Source of the DNA: Lucifuga dentata
Lineage: Eukaryota; Chordata; Actinopteri; Ophidiiformes; Bythitidae
Assembly: GCA_014773175.1 (NCBI GenBank)
Contig: VXCM01000212.1
Coordinates: 1-64,000 of the forward strand
DNA: 64,000 bases
Reading direction: 5' to 3'
Made by a program: the position numbers and the translations under genes. Shown in pieces: positions 35,260-48,469 of this stretch (positions are counted from its first letter, which is position 1; every line of letters starts with the position of its first letter). The notes beneath the pieces were generated by a model. That model was not told the DNA's origin. It ran no database searches and saw nothing but the letters and a program-made list of their open reading frames with translations.

Positions 35260-38200
35260 TTTGTGGCCTCAGGCTTGGCATGTGGGGTACAGCAATGTGG
35301 TGAGCAAGTTTCAGGACACTCCCCGCTGGTCTCAGTCTGCGGTGCCGACCGCCTGCCAGCCAACCTCTGGCCACCATCTGCATCCCATTAGAGCCAAGAG
35401 GACCGCAGTGCAAAACATATGAAAAAAAAAAAAAAGNAAAAAAAAAAAAAAGATCGACTGTGTTCCCCCTCAAAGTCATCCTGCATTATTTAATTACAGA
35501 CCACACTCCATAAACTTCATGTTATTAACACAGTGGGAGCACATAAAAGTATATTGGATAAAGCGACACCGAAGCTCAATCAGCCATTGGCTGGTGTTAC
35601 CAGGGAATTCAGGCCACTGCCAGTCAGTTATCCTGTGCTTTGGATTTTACTCTGTAAATTGTCAAGGGTTATTTTGAACAATTCATAAAGCACTGAAGTA
35701 TTGAATGACTTTGTTTCCTATGATATTTATCTGTAAGCTTTAAGTGTTGTAGGTTTCTAGGTATTTGCGCATCCAGTCATTCTGCATAGTTTTTCTGCTG
35801 TGTACACATCAATCTGCATGTGACAGAGAATTTCATTCTCTATGTTACAACAACGTATGAGTCGTTTTCTTAGTTAACACATTCAACAAAGTTGCAATAA
35901 ATTTTTATCCAAATTCACACAAGTTTCCTTTGTGATTTTATGCTATTTGGATAGCAGTTAAAGTTTTTTGCCTGTGCAGGAAATCTCAATGCCAACAGCC
36001 AGACTGCAGAGGGGATTAGGGGTCACAGGTTTTGAGGCCTCTCTGCATGACCTCAATCAGTGCTAAAGGGGACATTCCCAAATAGCTAAAGCTATCCAGA
36101 TGATGACCTTTGACCTCAGCAGCACACCCATCTCTTAGTGAAGTGGAAGTTGCCTCTGGCTTCGGAAGACCAAAAGCTTCTAATATGGCTTGAGATTGGA
36201 GCAGAGTTTAGACTTAGGGACCTTGCGCGCACACACACTTATACACACCCCTGTCTAGTTTCATCTCTCACTCTTACTGGGTTTCTCTCTTCCTCCCCCC
36301 TACGGCCTTCTTTTTCCTAACAAGCAATAAAGCTTTTGTGCTTCACTGAATCCTGCAGGCTGCTGAATTGGGGAAGTTGCCTGTCTCTAACACTTTATGT
36401 TGTTTAGAAGAAAAATAAAACATAACCTGCCACCTGCCTGCTGACACTATGAGAAGAGGCCAAACACAACAATTAGCCAGTGCAGAGCTGCTATAAAATA
36501 CTGTTTTATAGCATGCGCGTTTGTGTGTGCTGAGTGAGAAAGAGAGAGTGAAAGAGACTGAGAAAGCACCACACACTCGAGATATATAAGCACATTTACA
36601 CTCCAAATAAATTCATAGCATGTGAGAAAACACAACGGCCTGACCTGCATAAATATCAGACGGGCTGTGTACCCATCCAAAAATGGAAATCAACCGATTG
36701 ATTTCAGAAAAGAAGCGCACACATTTGAGAAAGGCTTTTATCACTCTCACTGAAAGTGATATAGGGAAATCTGTTGTCTCTGTAATGTAAATATAATGCC
36801 GCTAATCTGAAGGTTCAAAGTAGTTTGAAATCTCCTCCAGCAGGGATGAAGAGGCTCCCATTAAATCAAATTAGTATCCGTGTTTAGCCAGAAAAGGAAC
36901 AATGTGCATCTCACCGTGGAAGACAAGTTGACAAGAGCACTGAGAAAAGAAATTAATTTTAACCAAAATTATTCTGTAGATTGTTTCAGCGATTTGCATT
37001 TTTTTTAGCAGATGATTCTGGTCCTCTCTGTACAGTGCAGAGTAAATTAAGACTCTTTTGTCAAACTAAACACATTTTTGTCATTTACTTTGCCAGAGGA
37101 GGCCTTGAACATGACATTTCACCCTCATGCTAACACCTGCAGCAGGCATGTAGTCTCAGCACACCGCCTTTCATCAAAGCTGTGTGGTTTTGAGTGGCAC
37201 AGTTGGACTGGTTTTAGATCTCACATTAGCTTTTGTGCGTTTCTGAGACAGTCACATACATTGATTAAAATGAAGACAAAGGAGGATTTTCACACAGACA
37301 TTTCAGCTTTTTTTCTACATGTGCCACATGGCATCAGCAGGGAAGGCTGCACGTCAGTCATTTCTCCTTTAGAATGAAATCAGCTGTGTAGGCCTCAAAC
37401 GCCAAGATTCAGAAGGTATAACTGCTGTAACTGTATAAAGAGCTATGCAACAATCTGGACACTTAGATATATTATTATGATGTGAAAATACAAGAAATAT
37501 GACATCATTATTACACAGAAACTTTTTGCATGAAGTTATATGCATAAAGGTGCCAGACTCATTTAATCTCAGATGACAAACTGTCCAAAACGTTCTGATC
37601 AACACAAAAGACCATCACTTTCAATCTAAAACTTTAGCTTTTACTGCACAAATCATCACATGCTGTACTCTCAACAGCCAATATTAAAATATGCAGAAAA
37701 GAATCAGATTTACAACAGACAATATAGCCTCATTAAACTCATTAACAGCTCATAACCTGCCGAAAATTACTGGCCTGATTTTACATCCTTGGCCGGAGGC
37801 CACAAACACCCAAAAATCATTTGGAACATTCATAACCACAAATTAAAAATAGCCGTGCTGCTTCAAAAAGCAAAACATTTAATAAAACATTGTACTCATT
37901 CTTTTTTTGGAAAAAAAAATGCATTTTCCAAATATTCTCAATACTCAAGGAAGTGAATACTTTTAATAGCCAGCATAGATTCCAAACTGTATCTTGAATC
38001 TTCTGTAAGCTATTTTTTTCATAAAATGTGTTTAATGCACCAGTGCCCTCAGTGTCTAGGTTGAGATTTGATTTTATTGTATTTTAGTACTGTTTGCAGG
38101 TTCTTTGCTGCATGGCAGGCAGTAGATACAGCCTTCTCTAAGTGACTGCTGGTGGTCACACACAGCTGCCAGGCAGCTGAAATGTGGCTAGTGTCCTCAT

Positions 38201-38516
38201 GTGCACTCCATGCTGAAGACGTGTGACAGATGCAGACATAATATCATATTTACCACTACAGTAAATATCAGAGATACATATCTCCTGGATTCAGGTATAT
38301 TATTGATCAATGAGAAGCTGTACCACGTTAAAACTATGTATCTATAGATCATGAAACGACTAAATCAGCACACATTTACTGCACATGCACAGTGAGCATA
38401 AAGTTCTCTCAAATTAATTATTCAATTCAAAACTAATTTGGAACACCCAGTCTTATAGATTCTTATATATATACATATATGCCATTAAATCAGGCAAATA
38501 AGAGGATATTTAGTCC
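35260..38516. other. Non-coding stretch
   Basis: A poly-A run with an N (35437) lies at 35422-35451. Bases 36780-36925 are low-repeat and may be a conserved non-coding element. The 99-codon frame at 37078-37377 has no recognisable domain, and no other gene or repeat was seen. Confidence 0.45.
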
Positions 38517-38550
38517 TTTTTTTTTTTTTTTTTNTTTTTTTTTTTTTTTT
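38517..38550. repeat. Poly-T run with N
   Basis: T homopolymer broken by an N at 38534. Confidence 0.95.
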
Positions 38551-38844
38551 GTCTTTTATTTTATTTCGATCATGATTAACACTATCAAATTATGCACAAA
38601 TAAAACCCATCACATAAATTCATGCAAAACCTCAAGGATAATACAGTTATGACAGAAGAGGTGTAGGCTGAAGCCAAAACTTATTATGCCTACGCTTCAT
38701 ATTTAAAACGCAAATTAATATTTGTCCTGGAAAGTCAAATTACATGATTTTTGTTTTACAAATGTGAATGTGTCTGCATTGACATGATAGTGTATGAAAG
38801 AAAATGCCCCAAAATTCTTCACTTTACAAGTCTTATGCAGGACT

Positions 38845-38870
38845 CCATCCATCCATCCATCCATCCATCA
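38845..38870. repeat. (CCAT)n microsatellite
   Basis: Six tetranucleotide units, then a degenerate CATC/ATCT-rich tail to about 38935. Confidence 0.9.
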
Positions 38871-38935
38871 TTTCATACATCTATCCAATATCAATCTTTT
38901 TATCATCCATTCATTATCTAGCTATCATCTGTCTG

Positions 38936-39989
38936 CTAGCAAAACACAGGAAAGCATCAGGTTGGACACAACTCTTTACATATCTGTAACAGATAAAATC
39001 TAATTCATTCATGCTAACTAAATGCAAAGTTTTTACATCATCATTAATACCAACATAAACACTCATAATTGCATGCAAACAGATGTTCACCTGTGTCAAC
39101 AGTCTGTCAGTTTATTTAGTTTTAGCTTTGGGCTAAAGGTTAGCAGTTTCCATGTCTGAAACAAAGCTGTATGCCTTGAGGGTGCAAGTTGAATAGAGAT
39201 TACATGTGTCATTTTATTAAGTCGCAGCAGCTCTACACAGTAATATAGGCTGACATACATTTTACATGAGTTCCACTGACCGGCTACTGAACAAGGTTGC
39301 TCACTTCATTTAAAGCACGGACAGAATTAATTAGGTAATGTCTCAGAGGTTAATCATTCTCTCTTCTCCTTTTTTTCAGGCTGTACCAAGCTTTTTCTTC
39401 AATACACATCATTTGTTCTAATTCTCTTCTCGTAATTTTTCTTTGTCCTCTCTCTCTCCCCNCCCCCCCCCCATCTATTTGTAAAAGCCTAAGCAGGTAA
39501 GTTTTCACACAGCACATCGAAACACATACACTCTATCTGATTAGAGGTTGTCTGCACAGCCTGGGATTAAATTGATTAATTAAAACTGATATAGATTAAT
39601 TAGCTGTAATGACACTTTGATCTTTGAAATCACCTCCATATGTGCATCCAGCTACATGTATGTAGCAGTGGAATAGTTAGTGTACATAGGCAGGCGGTTT
39701 CATGCAGTTCCTCATGATCCTGCAACCTTAATCTTGACTCTGCAATAACAAATACATAAGAGATGAACAAATAAAACCTTGATCAGCAGATGATGACAGG
39801 ATACATCAAAAGCATTTATATGCTACTGAATCAGCATCATCTCAGTTACACTTTGTGGCTGCTGAATGCTTCAAGCCCTATTTGATACTATTTATTCCTA
39901 TCAAGGGGTAAATATGCCTTATTTATTTCCTTGAGATTAGTCTATTGCTTTTGAAGAAACTGGCGAAATGTTAACTTAATGGGTTTGTC
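38936..39989. other. Non-coding stretch
   Basis: Contains a CT tract leading into a C run with an N at 39462, and an AT-rich low-repeat segment at 39560-39650 (TTAATTAGCTGTAATGACAC). No gene. Confidence 0.45.
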
Positions 39990-40245
39990 ACTCTGCAAGG
40001 CACCCTTCCATCAAATTTTTCCAAAATCAGTTCATAACTTTTCAAGGATTTTATAGGCTAAAAAATTCTTCTGGATCCCGGATGCAAAATATGATTCATC
40101 CTCCAATATTTATTCACTTTTTCCTGTCAACATTATGTACCTGTACCTCAAATTTCATCCAAATCCATCCATAACTTTTCAAGATATCCTGCTAATAAAA
40201 AAATCAAATGTCTGTGATCACATAAGCTCCTTAGAGGATGTAAGA
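39990..40245. repeat. Dispersed repeat fragment, LINE 3'-end-like
   Basis: Two related segments about 145 bp apart share CATAACTTTTCAAG: TCAAATTTTTCCAAAATCAG then TTCATAACTTTTCAAGGAT, and CAAATTTCATCCAAATCCAT then CCATAACTTTTCAAGATATC. The wording 'ATTTCATCCAAATCCATCCATAAC..' with CCTGCTAATAAA resembles the 3' part of retroelement-type repeats common in fish. Class unsure. Confidence 0.45.
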
Positions 40246-41344
40246 TAACATCTTTGAGAATTGTTGTTAAAAAGCCACAATTGTTGGCTGATCAGAGTTA
40301 AAATTGACTAATCTCTTTTTTATTAAAGACATTATTAATATTAACAAACTTTCTCTCCCATAATTTTCTTTTACTAGAAAATGGCTGACAGCAGCTGAGG
40401 GAAGCTGTGAGCCTGAAGGCATCACAGTGGCTCAGACAGTTAATGCATAAACTCAGATTCTTTATCATGCTGCCATACTGCAGAATCTCTATTTGCTTGC
40501 ATGTCATTTGGATACCTCTTATATAACTTTACTTTCTTGCCAGTCATTATTTTTGCTGGTGGATATTTACAAGCATAGATAAATAAGACAACAATAAAAG
40601 CAAAGGTGTTTTGTTTGAAGTGGGCCTATTGTACCAAATTAATTAAATTTGACCCTTCTTATCCATTTCTCTTGACTTCCTTCCAGCCACCCCTCTCTCT
40701 ATCTCCACAGCAGAGATTGTCCTCCAATGCCTGGCATCATTAAAAATCAATATGGCTGCTGTTTAGAGTTTCAACTCTGTGTGAAATGGTGAGAGGGAAC
40801 CCTGACAATTCCCCGGTGCTAAGCCCTCCAAGTCACATGCGGTTTGTCAAGCTTTGTCAGAGGACAAAAAGAGAGGAAGGGGGGCAAAGAGAGGGAAGGT
40901 GTGTGTGTATGCATGTGTCGGTTTACATTCTTGCCTCTGTGTGTGCGCGTGTAGGGCGAGAGTGCTGAGGATGAGTGGGGAGGCATAGCTGCCGGGGTCT
41001 CCATGGCGATGATGCTAGTTAGCTAGCTAGCGCTCAGGGGCCCTGGAGAAAAGTGACAATACAAGGGACTTAGCAGCAGCCACAGCTCAGCAGCCGCACT
41101 GCATTAATGAGATTTTTCACACTTATTATACACACACTCCCAGCTAGTGGCATATGAGTGTGAGTGTGTGTCATTGTCTGTGTAGTGTGTTTACTCATGT
41201 GTGTGTTTGACAGCAAAATTAGGAGTGGCCGATAATTGTTTACGCACAAGCGCACATATAAATGCATACAAACACAAGAGTGTGTTATGCTATCTCTCCA
41301 TCCATCTCTCCTTTAAACTCTTTCACAGACACATACACACACAC

Positions 41345-41346
<2 letters not shown>
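40246..41346. other. Non-coding stretch with X-box-like motif
   Basis: Bases 40700-40860 are low-repeat and could be conserved. GTCTCCATGGCGAT at 40997-41010 resembles an RFX X-box and is followed by a CTAGTTAGCTAGCTAGCG repeat. No supportable gene. Confidence 0.4.
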
Positions 41347-41386
<40 letters not shown>

Positions 41387-41416
41387 AGGGAGAGAGAGAG
41401 AAAGAGAGAGAGAAAG
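41347..41416. repeat. (GA)n microsatellite
   Basis: GA repeat with three GGGA interruptions in the middle and AAAG interruptions at the end. Confidence 0.95.
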
Positions 41417-43230
41417 AATAAACAAATGAACAAAGACGAAATTACAGACTTGCCCTCTAGGCTGTCATCCCAAACTATGATGCTCCTTTATTACACTGTA
41501 TTGCTGCTTCTCCTGCTTGGACAAAGACTCTTATCTTGTTTCTTCTCTCTCTCCCTTTCTGCAGTTTTCTCTTCCAACTTCTGGTAAAACTACTCCAAAT
41601 ACCGTAAAAGGCTGCTGGTTAAATACTAATGCACATTCTAGATGTATGTGTAGAAACAGACATTGGAAGACTAAAAATCAAAGTGACAACAGAGGAAGAC
41701 AGTGGAGACAAATCACATTATTCTTTTTGATTTGTCATTTATCTTGGTGTACTTTTGTCAAAATAATCAAATATATTAATTGAATATAAAAGATTATTTG
41801 AAGAAAAGATATAATTTGGAATCAAATAAATCATGTAAAGATCTAAAATAGATTCAGCTTTGTTTTACAAAATTTTCAATTTGTATTAATTGTGTCATTT
41901 AAAATGGAAATGAACAGCATGGCCTGTTTAGCTCGTGGTACTTCTGAAATTAAAATTATGAAACACTCTGTGCTCTGAATTATTTCATATCACAAATCCA
42001 AACTATCGATTAATAAAATAAGCCATCTTATAAACTATTAAAAACTGTGGGTTTGACGCATTCTGAATCATTCAAATCCAACATATTTCTCTTTTAATTT
42101 CTGTTCAGAGTAAAGAAAAACATTTGGACTGTTTTTCTGCATTTTGCATCATCTGAGTATAATACCTTGTTCAATGTTACAGTTCAAGCTTCATTTTTTG
42201 GAATTGAGCCAATGTAATCATCCCTAAGTGAGTAAAGCTTACTGATCTTATAAGGATGGTGACTTATCATTCCATGATGCATTTCTGGATGACAACGCCT
42301 CCACTGACCACAATAGCGTTCATGCACTTCATCCTTACAAATACCAGGGTATGACTGTTTCTGAGTTTTAATAAAGATTCTGTTAAAATATCTGAAAACA
42401 TTTTCTGCTGCTGTTATCAGTACAGATGGCAAATTACAGCAGTAGTTAATATTGATAATGATACCAGAGGAAAGCCTTAATTAAGAAATGCCTGGTATTT
42501 AAGGTAAAAATTTGTGTTGTTTGTTTTATTTATATATTTCAGTCAGTGTGTAAGTAAAATTATTCCTGTATGTGCTGTAAGCAGAGCAGCAGACTGTACA
42601 TGATGCTCAAAACCTCCTGATAGAAGGATGAGGAGAAACGTGCAGGGAGGAAAAACAATAGTGAGCACAGGAAATGAGAATCTCATTCAACAAAGGAAGT
42701 GTTCTACTGCTGCCGGGCTGCACATTAAAGCAGCTGTCACTGATCAAATATTTGCATTTTCCTTCCGTTTTTATTGTGCGCATTTGCAGTCGTGTGTTCA
42801 CGTGCACATGCTCTCTCTTTCACACACATGCACATACAAACATACAGAGAGAAGGATGCATACACATCCATATTGGAAATAAAGGCAGAAAAAAATACAT
42901 GCACACACACTCCACCCATTTCCATTGGAGGATCTCTCTTGACACTGTGAGCAGAAGGTCCTTTTTGCAGCGCTGACGGCACATGCCCCTCAAGGGTAGG
43001 AAAGGGCAGAGGCCAAAGTGCAAAGGGCGTCCTTTTATCACCGTGGCAACATTGTTCTCAGGGGAGTATTCCCACCACTGTGGGGTTATTAAATTCAACT
43101 TGTTGTGATGCATTATTGATTCAAATCTTACATTTCAAAACATATCTGCTCTGGGTGAAGAAATGGTACATGAGGTTTATTCATCAATTTTCTTGTAAAA
43201 TTAGTCCAACTTAGCTGTGTCAAATAATTA
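41417..43230. other. Non-coding stretch
   Basis: AT-rich sequence. ATCACCGTGGCAAC at 43037-43050 resembles an X-box. Open frames around 42600-43100 translate CA-rich sequence and show no domain. Confidence 0.45.
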
Positions 43231-43315
43231 TTCAGAATTATGACTTTTCTCTCAGAATTCTGACTTTAATCTCACAATTCTGACTTTAAAGTCAGAATTC
43301 TGGCGTTAAAGTCAC
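43231..43315. repeat. CAGAATTCTGACTTTAA minisatellite array, left
   Basis: About four units alternate TCAGAATTCTGACTTT with TAATCTC or AAAG linkers. One junction is a perfect 24 bp palindrome centred in TTTAAA (halves AATTCTGACTTT and AAAGTCAGAATT). The same unit makes up the array at 44367-44534. Confidence 0.85.
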
Positions 43316-43560
43316 ATGATTTCATTCTGGCTGCAATGTAAGACCTAGATGACTTAGTAAAGCTGGATTTCAGGCTTTCCTTCAGTAACAATGAAATACT
43401 TGCGATTTTAGCAAATTAGCATGAAAATGTAATGTGTCTGAACTATTAAGAGGATTTATAGAAGACGTGTTTTGTTCAGAATAAAGAACCAGACTGATCT
43501 GCTTTAAGTTTTAGCTTTCGTCCAACATGACATCACATCACAACCACTGGACAGTTGCAG

Positions 43561-43951
43561 GGTTACCACTGGCTACATCCTTGTGCAGTTCAGTTGAGAG
43601 TTGTTTTCACAAGATACCATAAGACATATCATCAAATTGGTTGATCCTGAAGGTGTGGAATTAAGACTAGCACAGTGCTTAAGATGTCAGTATACCTGCA
43701 GAGGGCCTAATGCACTTTGGCACATGGATGGCTATGACAAATTGAAACTCTGCAGTATTGCCATCAGGCTGTACAGATGGATTTAGCTGCTATGTATTAT
43801 GGATGGAGGCCTGTACGACAACTAGTGATCCCAAGCTTGTTGTACTGTATGTTACTTTATCAAAACAGTTACATCCATTATTGGATGTCCAGAGAGGATT
43901 TGTGCAGACAGAGGCATGGAAAATGGCCATATAGCAGAAATGCAGATGTTT
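43561..43951 (+). pseudogene. Decayed DDE integrase-type transposase
   Basis: Pieces of an integrase core domain known from fish transposon-derived genes lie in different frames. At 43561 a piece starts GYHWLH. At 43601-43760 the frame reads FSQDTIRHIIKLVDPEGVE and later WHMDGYDKLK, whose Asp (codon at 43727) sits where the first catalytic residue is expected. At 43767 the next frame reads GCTDGFSCYVLWMEACTTTS. At 43883 the third frame reads GCPERICADRGMENGHI, with the second Asp region. At least three frameshifts and no visible third acidic residue make it inactive. Its relation to the arrays on both sides is unsettled. Confidence 0.75.
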
Positions 43952-44366
43952 TTGTGAAAAAAAACCGCACTTCACAGAAGATTTCTTGGATAAAAGTCTT
44001 GTTCAATTTTGTTTCCTTAATCTGATTCAGGTACGGATTGTTATTTTTACCTTCCAAACTTGCAATTACTCTCTGAAATTAATCTGCACTAATACTACTA
44101 CTACCTACTAAGAAGAAAAAGAATGATGATGTTGACATTGAGGTGACATTGAGGTTGCAAAAGACAGCGAAACAAGATAGTAAAGCATTTAATTTTCACC
44201 AACCTTTTGCTCTTCCAAAAGTGCAATGGCTTCCTCTGAAACTCCTCCAACACGCAGAACTTCTGTTAGATCAGACATTTTTGACATCTGAGGAGCTCCT
44301 CAGTTGCGCTACAAAAGGAAAGCAAAGGTCTTGCGTGAAATGCAGAGGCTTCTGACAAAAAAAACA

Positions 44367-44534
44367 AAATTCTGACTTTAATCTCAGAATTCTGACTTTA
44401 AAGTCGGAATTCTGACTTTAACCTCAGAATTCTAACTTTTTTCTCAGAATTCTGACTTTAAAGTTGGCATTCTGACTTTAAAGTCAGAATTCTGAGAAAA
44501 AAAAAGTCAGAATTATGACTTTAATCTCAGAACT
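44367..44534. repeat. CAGAATTCTGACTTTAA minisatellite array, right
   Basis: About eight units of the type seen at 43231-43315, with linkers TAATCTC, AAAGTC, TTTTCTC and GAGAAAAAAAAAG. Units occur in both orientations, so the array is partly self-complementary. A poly-T run with an N at 44551 follows. Confidence 0.88.
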
Positions 44535-44654
44535 CTTTTTTTTTTTTTTTNTTTTTTTTTTTTTTCTTCAAGTGGCGGAAATGGGCTTCCATAATGGATA
44601 GTATTTCCACCCCTGGAAATTTCGTTCGCTGGGATCCAATTTGAATTACTTGTG

Positions 44655-44755
44655 TAAAAGCCGACCCCACGATTTGCATTGTGAAATTTGGTAAACAAAA
44701 AAAAAAACAAAAAACAAAGCACACCTCGGCTTATACTCAAGTATGTACGGTATTT
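44655..44755 (-). repeat. Fragment of 'TACTTGAGTATAAGCCGA' hAT-like repeat
   Basis: On the minus strand the text reads TACCGTACATACTTGAGTAT, then AAGCCGAGGTGTG, then TCGTGGGGTCGGCTTTTACA. I recognise this as the start of a vertebrate repeat family with ACTCGAGTATAAGCCGA at its end, probably a non-autonomous DNA transposon. Only about 100 bp can be seen. Confidence 0.5.
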
Positions 44756-46589
44756 ACCAGCCAGCTGTAAAATATTTAACTGGTGTTTAACAAAACTAAG
44801 AAAACTTGAAAAGATGTTAAGATGTTACTTGTTTCCAAAAAGAGCAACATGGGCATCATCTGCCATTGCATTTCACAACCAAATGACATGGATCATTTAC
44901 ACAGCATCTGTTAGGGTCCGGTTTGAATCCAGCAATTGCTACATAAACTTTATCTTTATTGTAAAAAATATAAAATCAGGAGGTTTTAATAATTCAGCTT
45001 TTTGAGTATGAGCCAAATAACCAGAAGCCAGGCTGTCACTTCCTGTATTGCTTTTAGTGTCACTTAATCTAATTGCACTTATTTAGCAGTAATTTGTACA
45101 GCATTCATAATAGAGCTTTATAAATAAGTCCTGTTACAGAAGCAGATGCAACAGTGGGCACACAGAAAATGAGAGGTAATTGTGGTCAGTGGCTGGCTGT
45201 GATGGGCACATTTGAGTTTGCCACTCAAAATTTCAAACCATTAGAGTGTCAGCAGTGACAATTCCATCAACAATTGGCCGTGTAGGAGGTGAAGCAGGAA
45301 GTTGGTGTTTGCTGGATGAAAGAACTGGGAACAACTTTTTCACTGGGTTTATTTGACTGTTTTTGAGGGTTTACAAGTAGCTTGTCCTAAAGCCCAAAAG
45401 TCCTGATGTTCTGGTGCACTTTTTGGTCATCCTGAAAGTGTGCAAACAATGAAAGTCCAGATATCCACATCTGTGCCAATCATGCATCAGGCCTAACTTG
45501 TAACTTACAGCTTTATTACTGGTTACTGGATTATATAGATCAGTAAAAGCCATTATTAAGAACAACATTCAGGCTGCCATTCTGTGAAAAATCGCTTTAG
45601 CTGTTGAGTGTCCTCCTCCTGCATAATCTGCTTTATATTTTTAGTTCTGTAATGAAATAGGGAGACTTTCCTATTGACAGTTTACCTTCTGTAAAAGAGC
45701 TGCAGAACATCTGGATCAAGAATACATTTATTATTAACATTATTATAACATGATTATGATGGAAAAATTCTAAATTTCTGTCTAGAAGTTAAACTTGACG
45801 GCATATTACAAAGTTAGAAACCCATGACCCTTTTAGCCATTACATATTAATGATTTATTAACTATAAAATCAGCAGGATTAAAGTTAGTAGTTACAACAT
45901 AGAAATCCTTTATTAGATATACCTGAATAGAATGAAATACCCTTATATGTTGAGTTTATTAAGACAACAGTATTTCTTATTTAGAATTTTCTTATTTAGA
46001 ATTTATAATGTGCATTCATATTGTGCTGGTGAGTTTCTGTATGTGAATGTGAGAGAGAGAGTGTGTGTGTGTGTATGTGTGTGTGCCAGCAGAGTGCATA
46101 TTTACAGCCTGTGTAAGTGTTTGTGTGCCTGCGTACGCATGTCTCACCTCCTCCTCACCCTGCTCCTCTGAGAGATGAACAGATGGACACAGTGGGGGGG
46201 GAGGGAGGGAGGACAGAGTCTAGCGAGGCAGAGAGAAACAAAAGGAGCGAGGAAGGAGTTTTCCACCTCGTCTCCTCCTTTCCCGCGGTAACACGAGGCA
46301 CCACGCTGTGCCGCAGATGTGTCAGACTAACAGGTGATACAAAGGTGTCTTCAGGGATGCATTTTGTGACACTGGGATGATGCAGAGAGCCATATTGGTG
46401 ACAAAGGTGACGCCGTTAGAAAAATGATGCTGGAAATGCATACAGGTGGCACAAATATGATTTGCAGGTGATCACAGGTGAGACTGCAAGGAGGCTAGAA
46501 AGTGGAAAATGTAGCTTCAAACCTGACATACTCACTTTATTTATTAGCCATTAAATTTTTCTTGTTTTGCACCACCGTGCAGCTCTTAA
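44756..46589. other. Non-coding stretch
   Basis: A GT tract lies at about 46050-46085 and a G/purine-rich tract at 46190-46255. No supportable gene; the rest is AT-rich. Confidence 0.45.
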
Positions 46590-46860
46590 TATTCAGCCTC
46601 CGGATAATATGTCAATTTTGTTTTCTTACAATAAGTTAGAAAAACTTTTTGCGATACAACATATCAACTCATTTCAAGTATTTTCTAGAATTGTGAGTCT
46701 TTTTTCTTGATCCTTGTGCAGCAATCTACTTTATTCTGCTCAATATACTGACGCTATAGCAAGAAAATTCCTGATACATTGGTTCGTATTAGAAACTGGT
46801 TGAAATAATCTTACTGGCAGATTTAGTTTTCACTTGTTTCAGGGATAAACACATTAAATG
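46590..46860 (+). repeat. Dispersed teleost repeat fragment
   Basis: The order TTTCAAGTATTTTCTAGAAT, TTTATTCTGCTCAATATACT, TTCCTGATACATTGG, TTGAAATAATCTTACTGGCA and TTCACTTGTTTCAGGGAT matches wording of a DNA-type repeat remembered from several fish. A related hairpin-bearing fragment may be at 10200-10530. Confidence 0.45.
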
Positions 46861-48362
46861 ATTTGTTAAAATGGAGATCTGTACCACCTTTGCTTGAATT
46901 TGGCCATAAGCAAAATGCGTGTTTCAGGGACAAAGTCAATAAAGGTAGCTCATGGAAAGTGATGCAATTTAAACCACATATAATTTCAAAGCGACAAATT
47001 GGATAATACAGATAAAAATGTGGCAACAAAGACGACAACGTACTACAAATACTAGGCCAACAGGATGTTAAAAATTAAAATTAAGAACAAGCTCCACCTC
47101 ATTCATTTTTTTTTTCCTCTTATGCCTTTCATCTCCTACCTAAATAATTTTTCTGTTTCCTTTCACCCTCTCCTCTCTTAGTACACCACAGAGTGAAAGG
47201 ATAAAGTCACGAGACACCACATCAACAAGACTTTTACCCCATCTTGAGTCTCATTTCTCAGGGTTCTTCAAACTGATCTTCCTGCTTTCATCAGCTCACA
47301 GTTCACTTTAACCCCTAACTCATCACTTCTTCCTCAAACTTTATTCATCTCTTCTTTCTGATCATCATTCACCTCTCCATCCAAAACTTTGCTCTAAATA
47401 AATGCATTCATATAGTTTCTTGGTCCCTTGCTAGACAATGGATTCCCTCCTCTTCGTTGGAAAGCAGAGAATAATGAGCTCAAGTCTTTAGTAAATATTT
47501 TATTTTGCCTAATAGAGATCTTTCTACATCCAAATGTGTGGGTTGTTTGAAGTGAGAACTGCCCTCATCAAAAACAGAGGGCTTACATATTTGATCATGC
47601 ATAATTTTTGTTGACAGTTTCCCCTATTATACATGTTTTCCGACTTGATTTAAATTACATTAGTCATATCAATTTAGTTTGATGTAAAGTAACTACATCT
47701 ATACTGATTAAGCTGACTTACACGAGCAGAGTTTTGCAGATGAAGTGTATTTTACTGGATCTGGAGCAAAGCAGCAGTTTGAGATCAAGTTCCAACTGAA
47801 GCGGGTCAAAGCTGTAATGCAGTCAAGCCTGCTGACAGAATTGTTGGTCTACAGAAACCAACAAAAATCTGGAATCAAAACACGTCAGCCAGGAGTTTTT
47901 GTTTTCTTCTTGTTGCTGATTATACTGAAAACCTCAACCCAATCTGTCATACTTCTATTTCTACTTCTACTCAGACTTCCAGTTTTGACCCAGATCTTGT
48001 ATTTTACACATTTTTAGTAATGAAGTCCAAGTTACTTTTCTTAACAGCATGGCATCTGTGATCAATCTAATTTTGTAGTCATTATTTTAATTTGTTATTG
48101 TGTTTTACCGCATTATCTTTGTTAAAGTGCCTTCACATTAATACTGCAGAATTCTCAGACTTATTGAAGCGGGTCGGTTATAGGAATCTGTGATCAAGCA
48201 TGATGAAATATTTAAATAATACAAAACTTTAAATATTCAGAAATGTTTCCTCCTATCCTCTTTTCTCTTCCTTCACAATACCCTTTTTACTTGTAAACAC
48301 ATATAAATGTAAACACATACACAATTACACACACCTTCTCTCTCGCTCTCTCTCTCTCTCAG
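46861..48362. other. Non-coding stretch ending in a CT tract
   Basis: AT-rich sequence without a supportable gene. It ends in a CT microsatellite (about 48341-48360) that forms the pyrimidine tract of the next candidate. Confidence 0.45.
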
Positions 48363-48469
48363 GAGTGGAGTGGCAGATTCAGCTGTGCTCTCCAGGTCTT
48401 TGCTCAGCAGTGATCTGCAGACCAAGCAAACTGAATAATTGCATCATGGAGCATGTGCCATCAGGGAAG
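48363..48469 (+). other. Candidate 107 nt exon (unproven)
   Basis: A CT-microsatellite pyrimidine tract ending in CAG comes before, and AAG followed by GTAATA comes after. One frame, starting two bases in, is open across all 35 codons and includes four Cys (CSPGLCSAVICRPSKLNNC); the other two frames have stops. A 35-codon opening in one of three frames is not rare by chance, and the peptide is not recognised. Confidence 0.18.

Noticed and set aside
38845..38935. Possible CRISPR-like or regular array of CCAT units
   Set aside because: Simple tetranucleotide microsatellite without spacers; the host is a vertebrate.
44921..44940. GGTTTGAATCC, B-box-like
   Set aside because: No A box at the right distance upstream and no tRNA-like fold.
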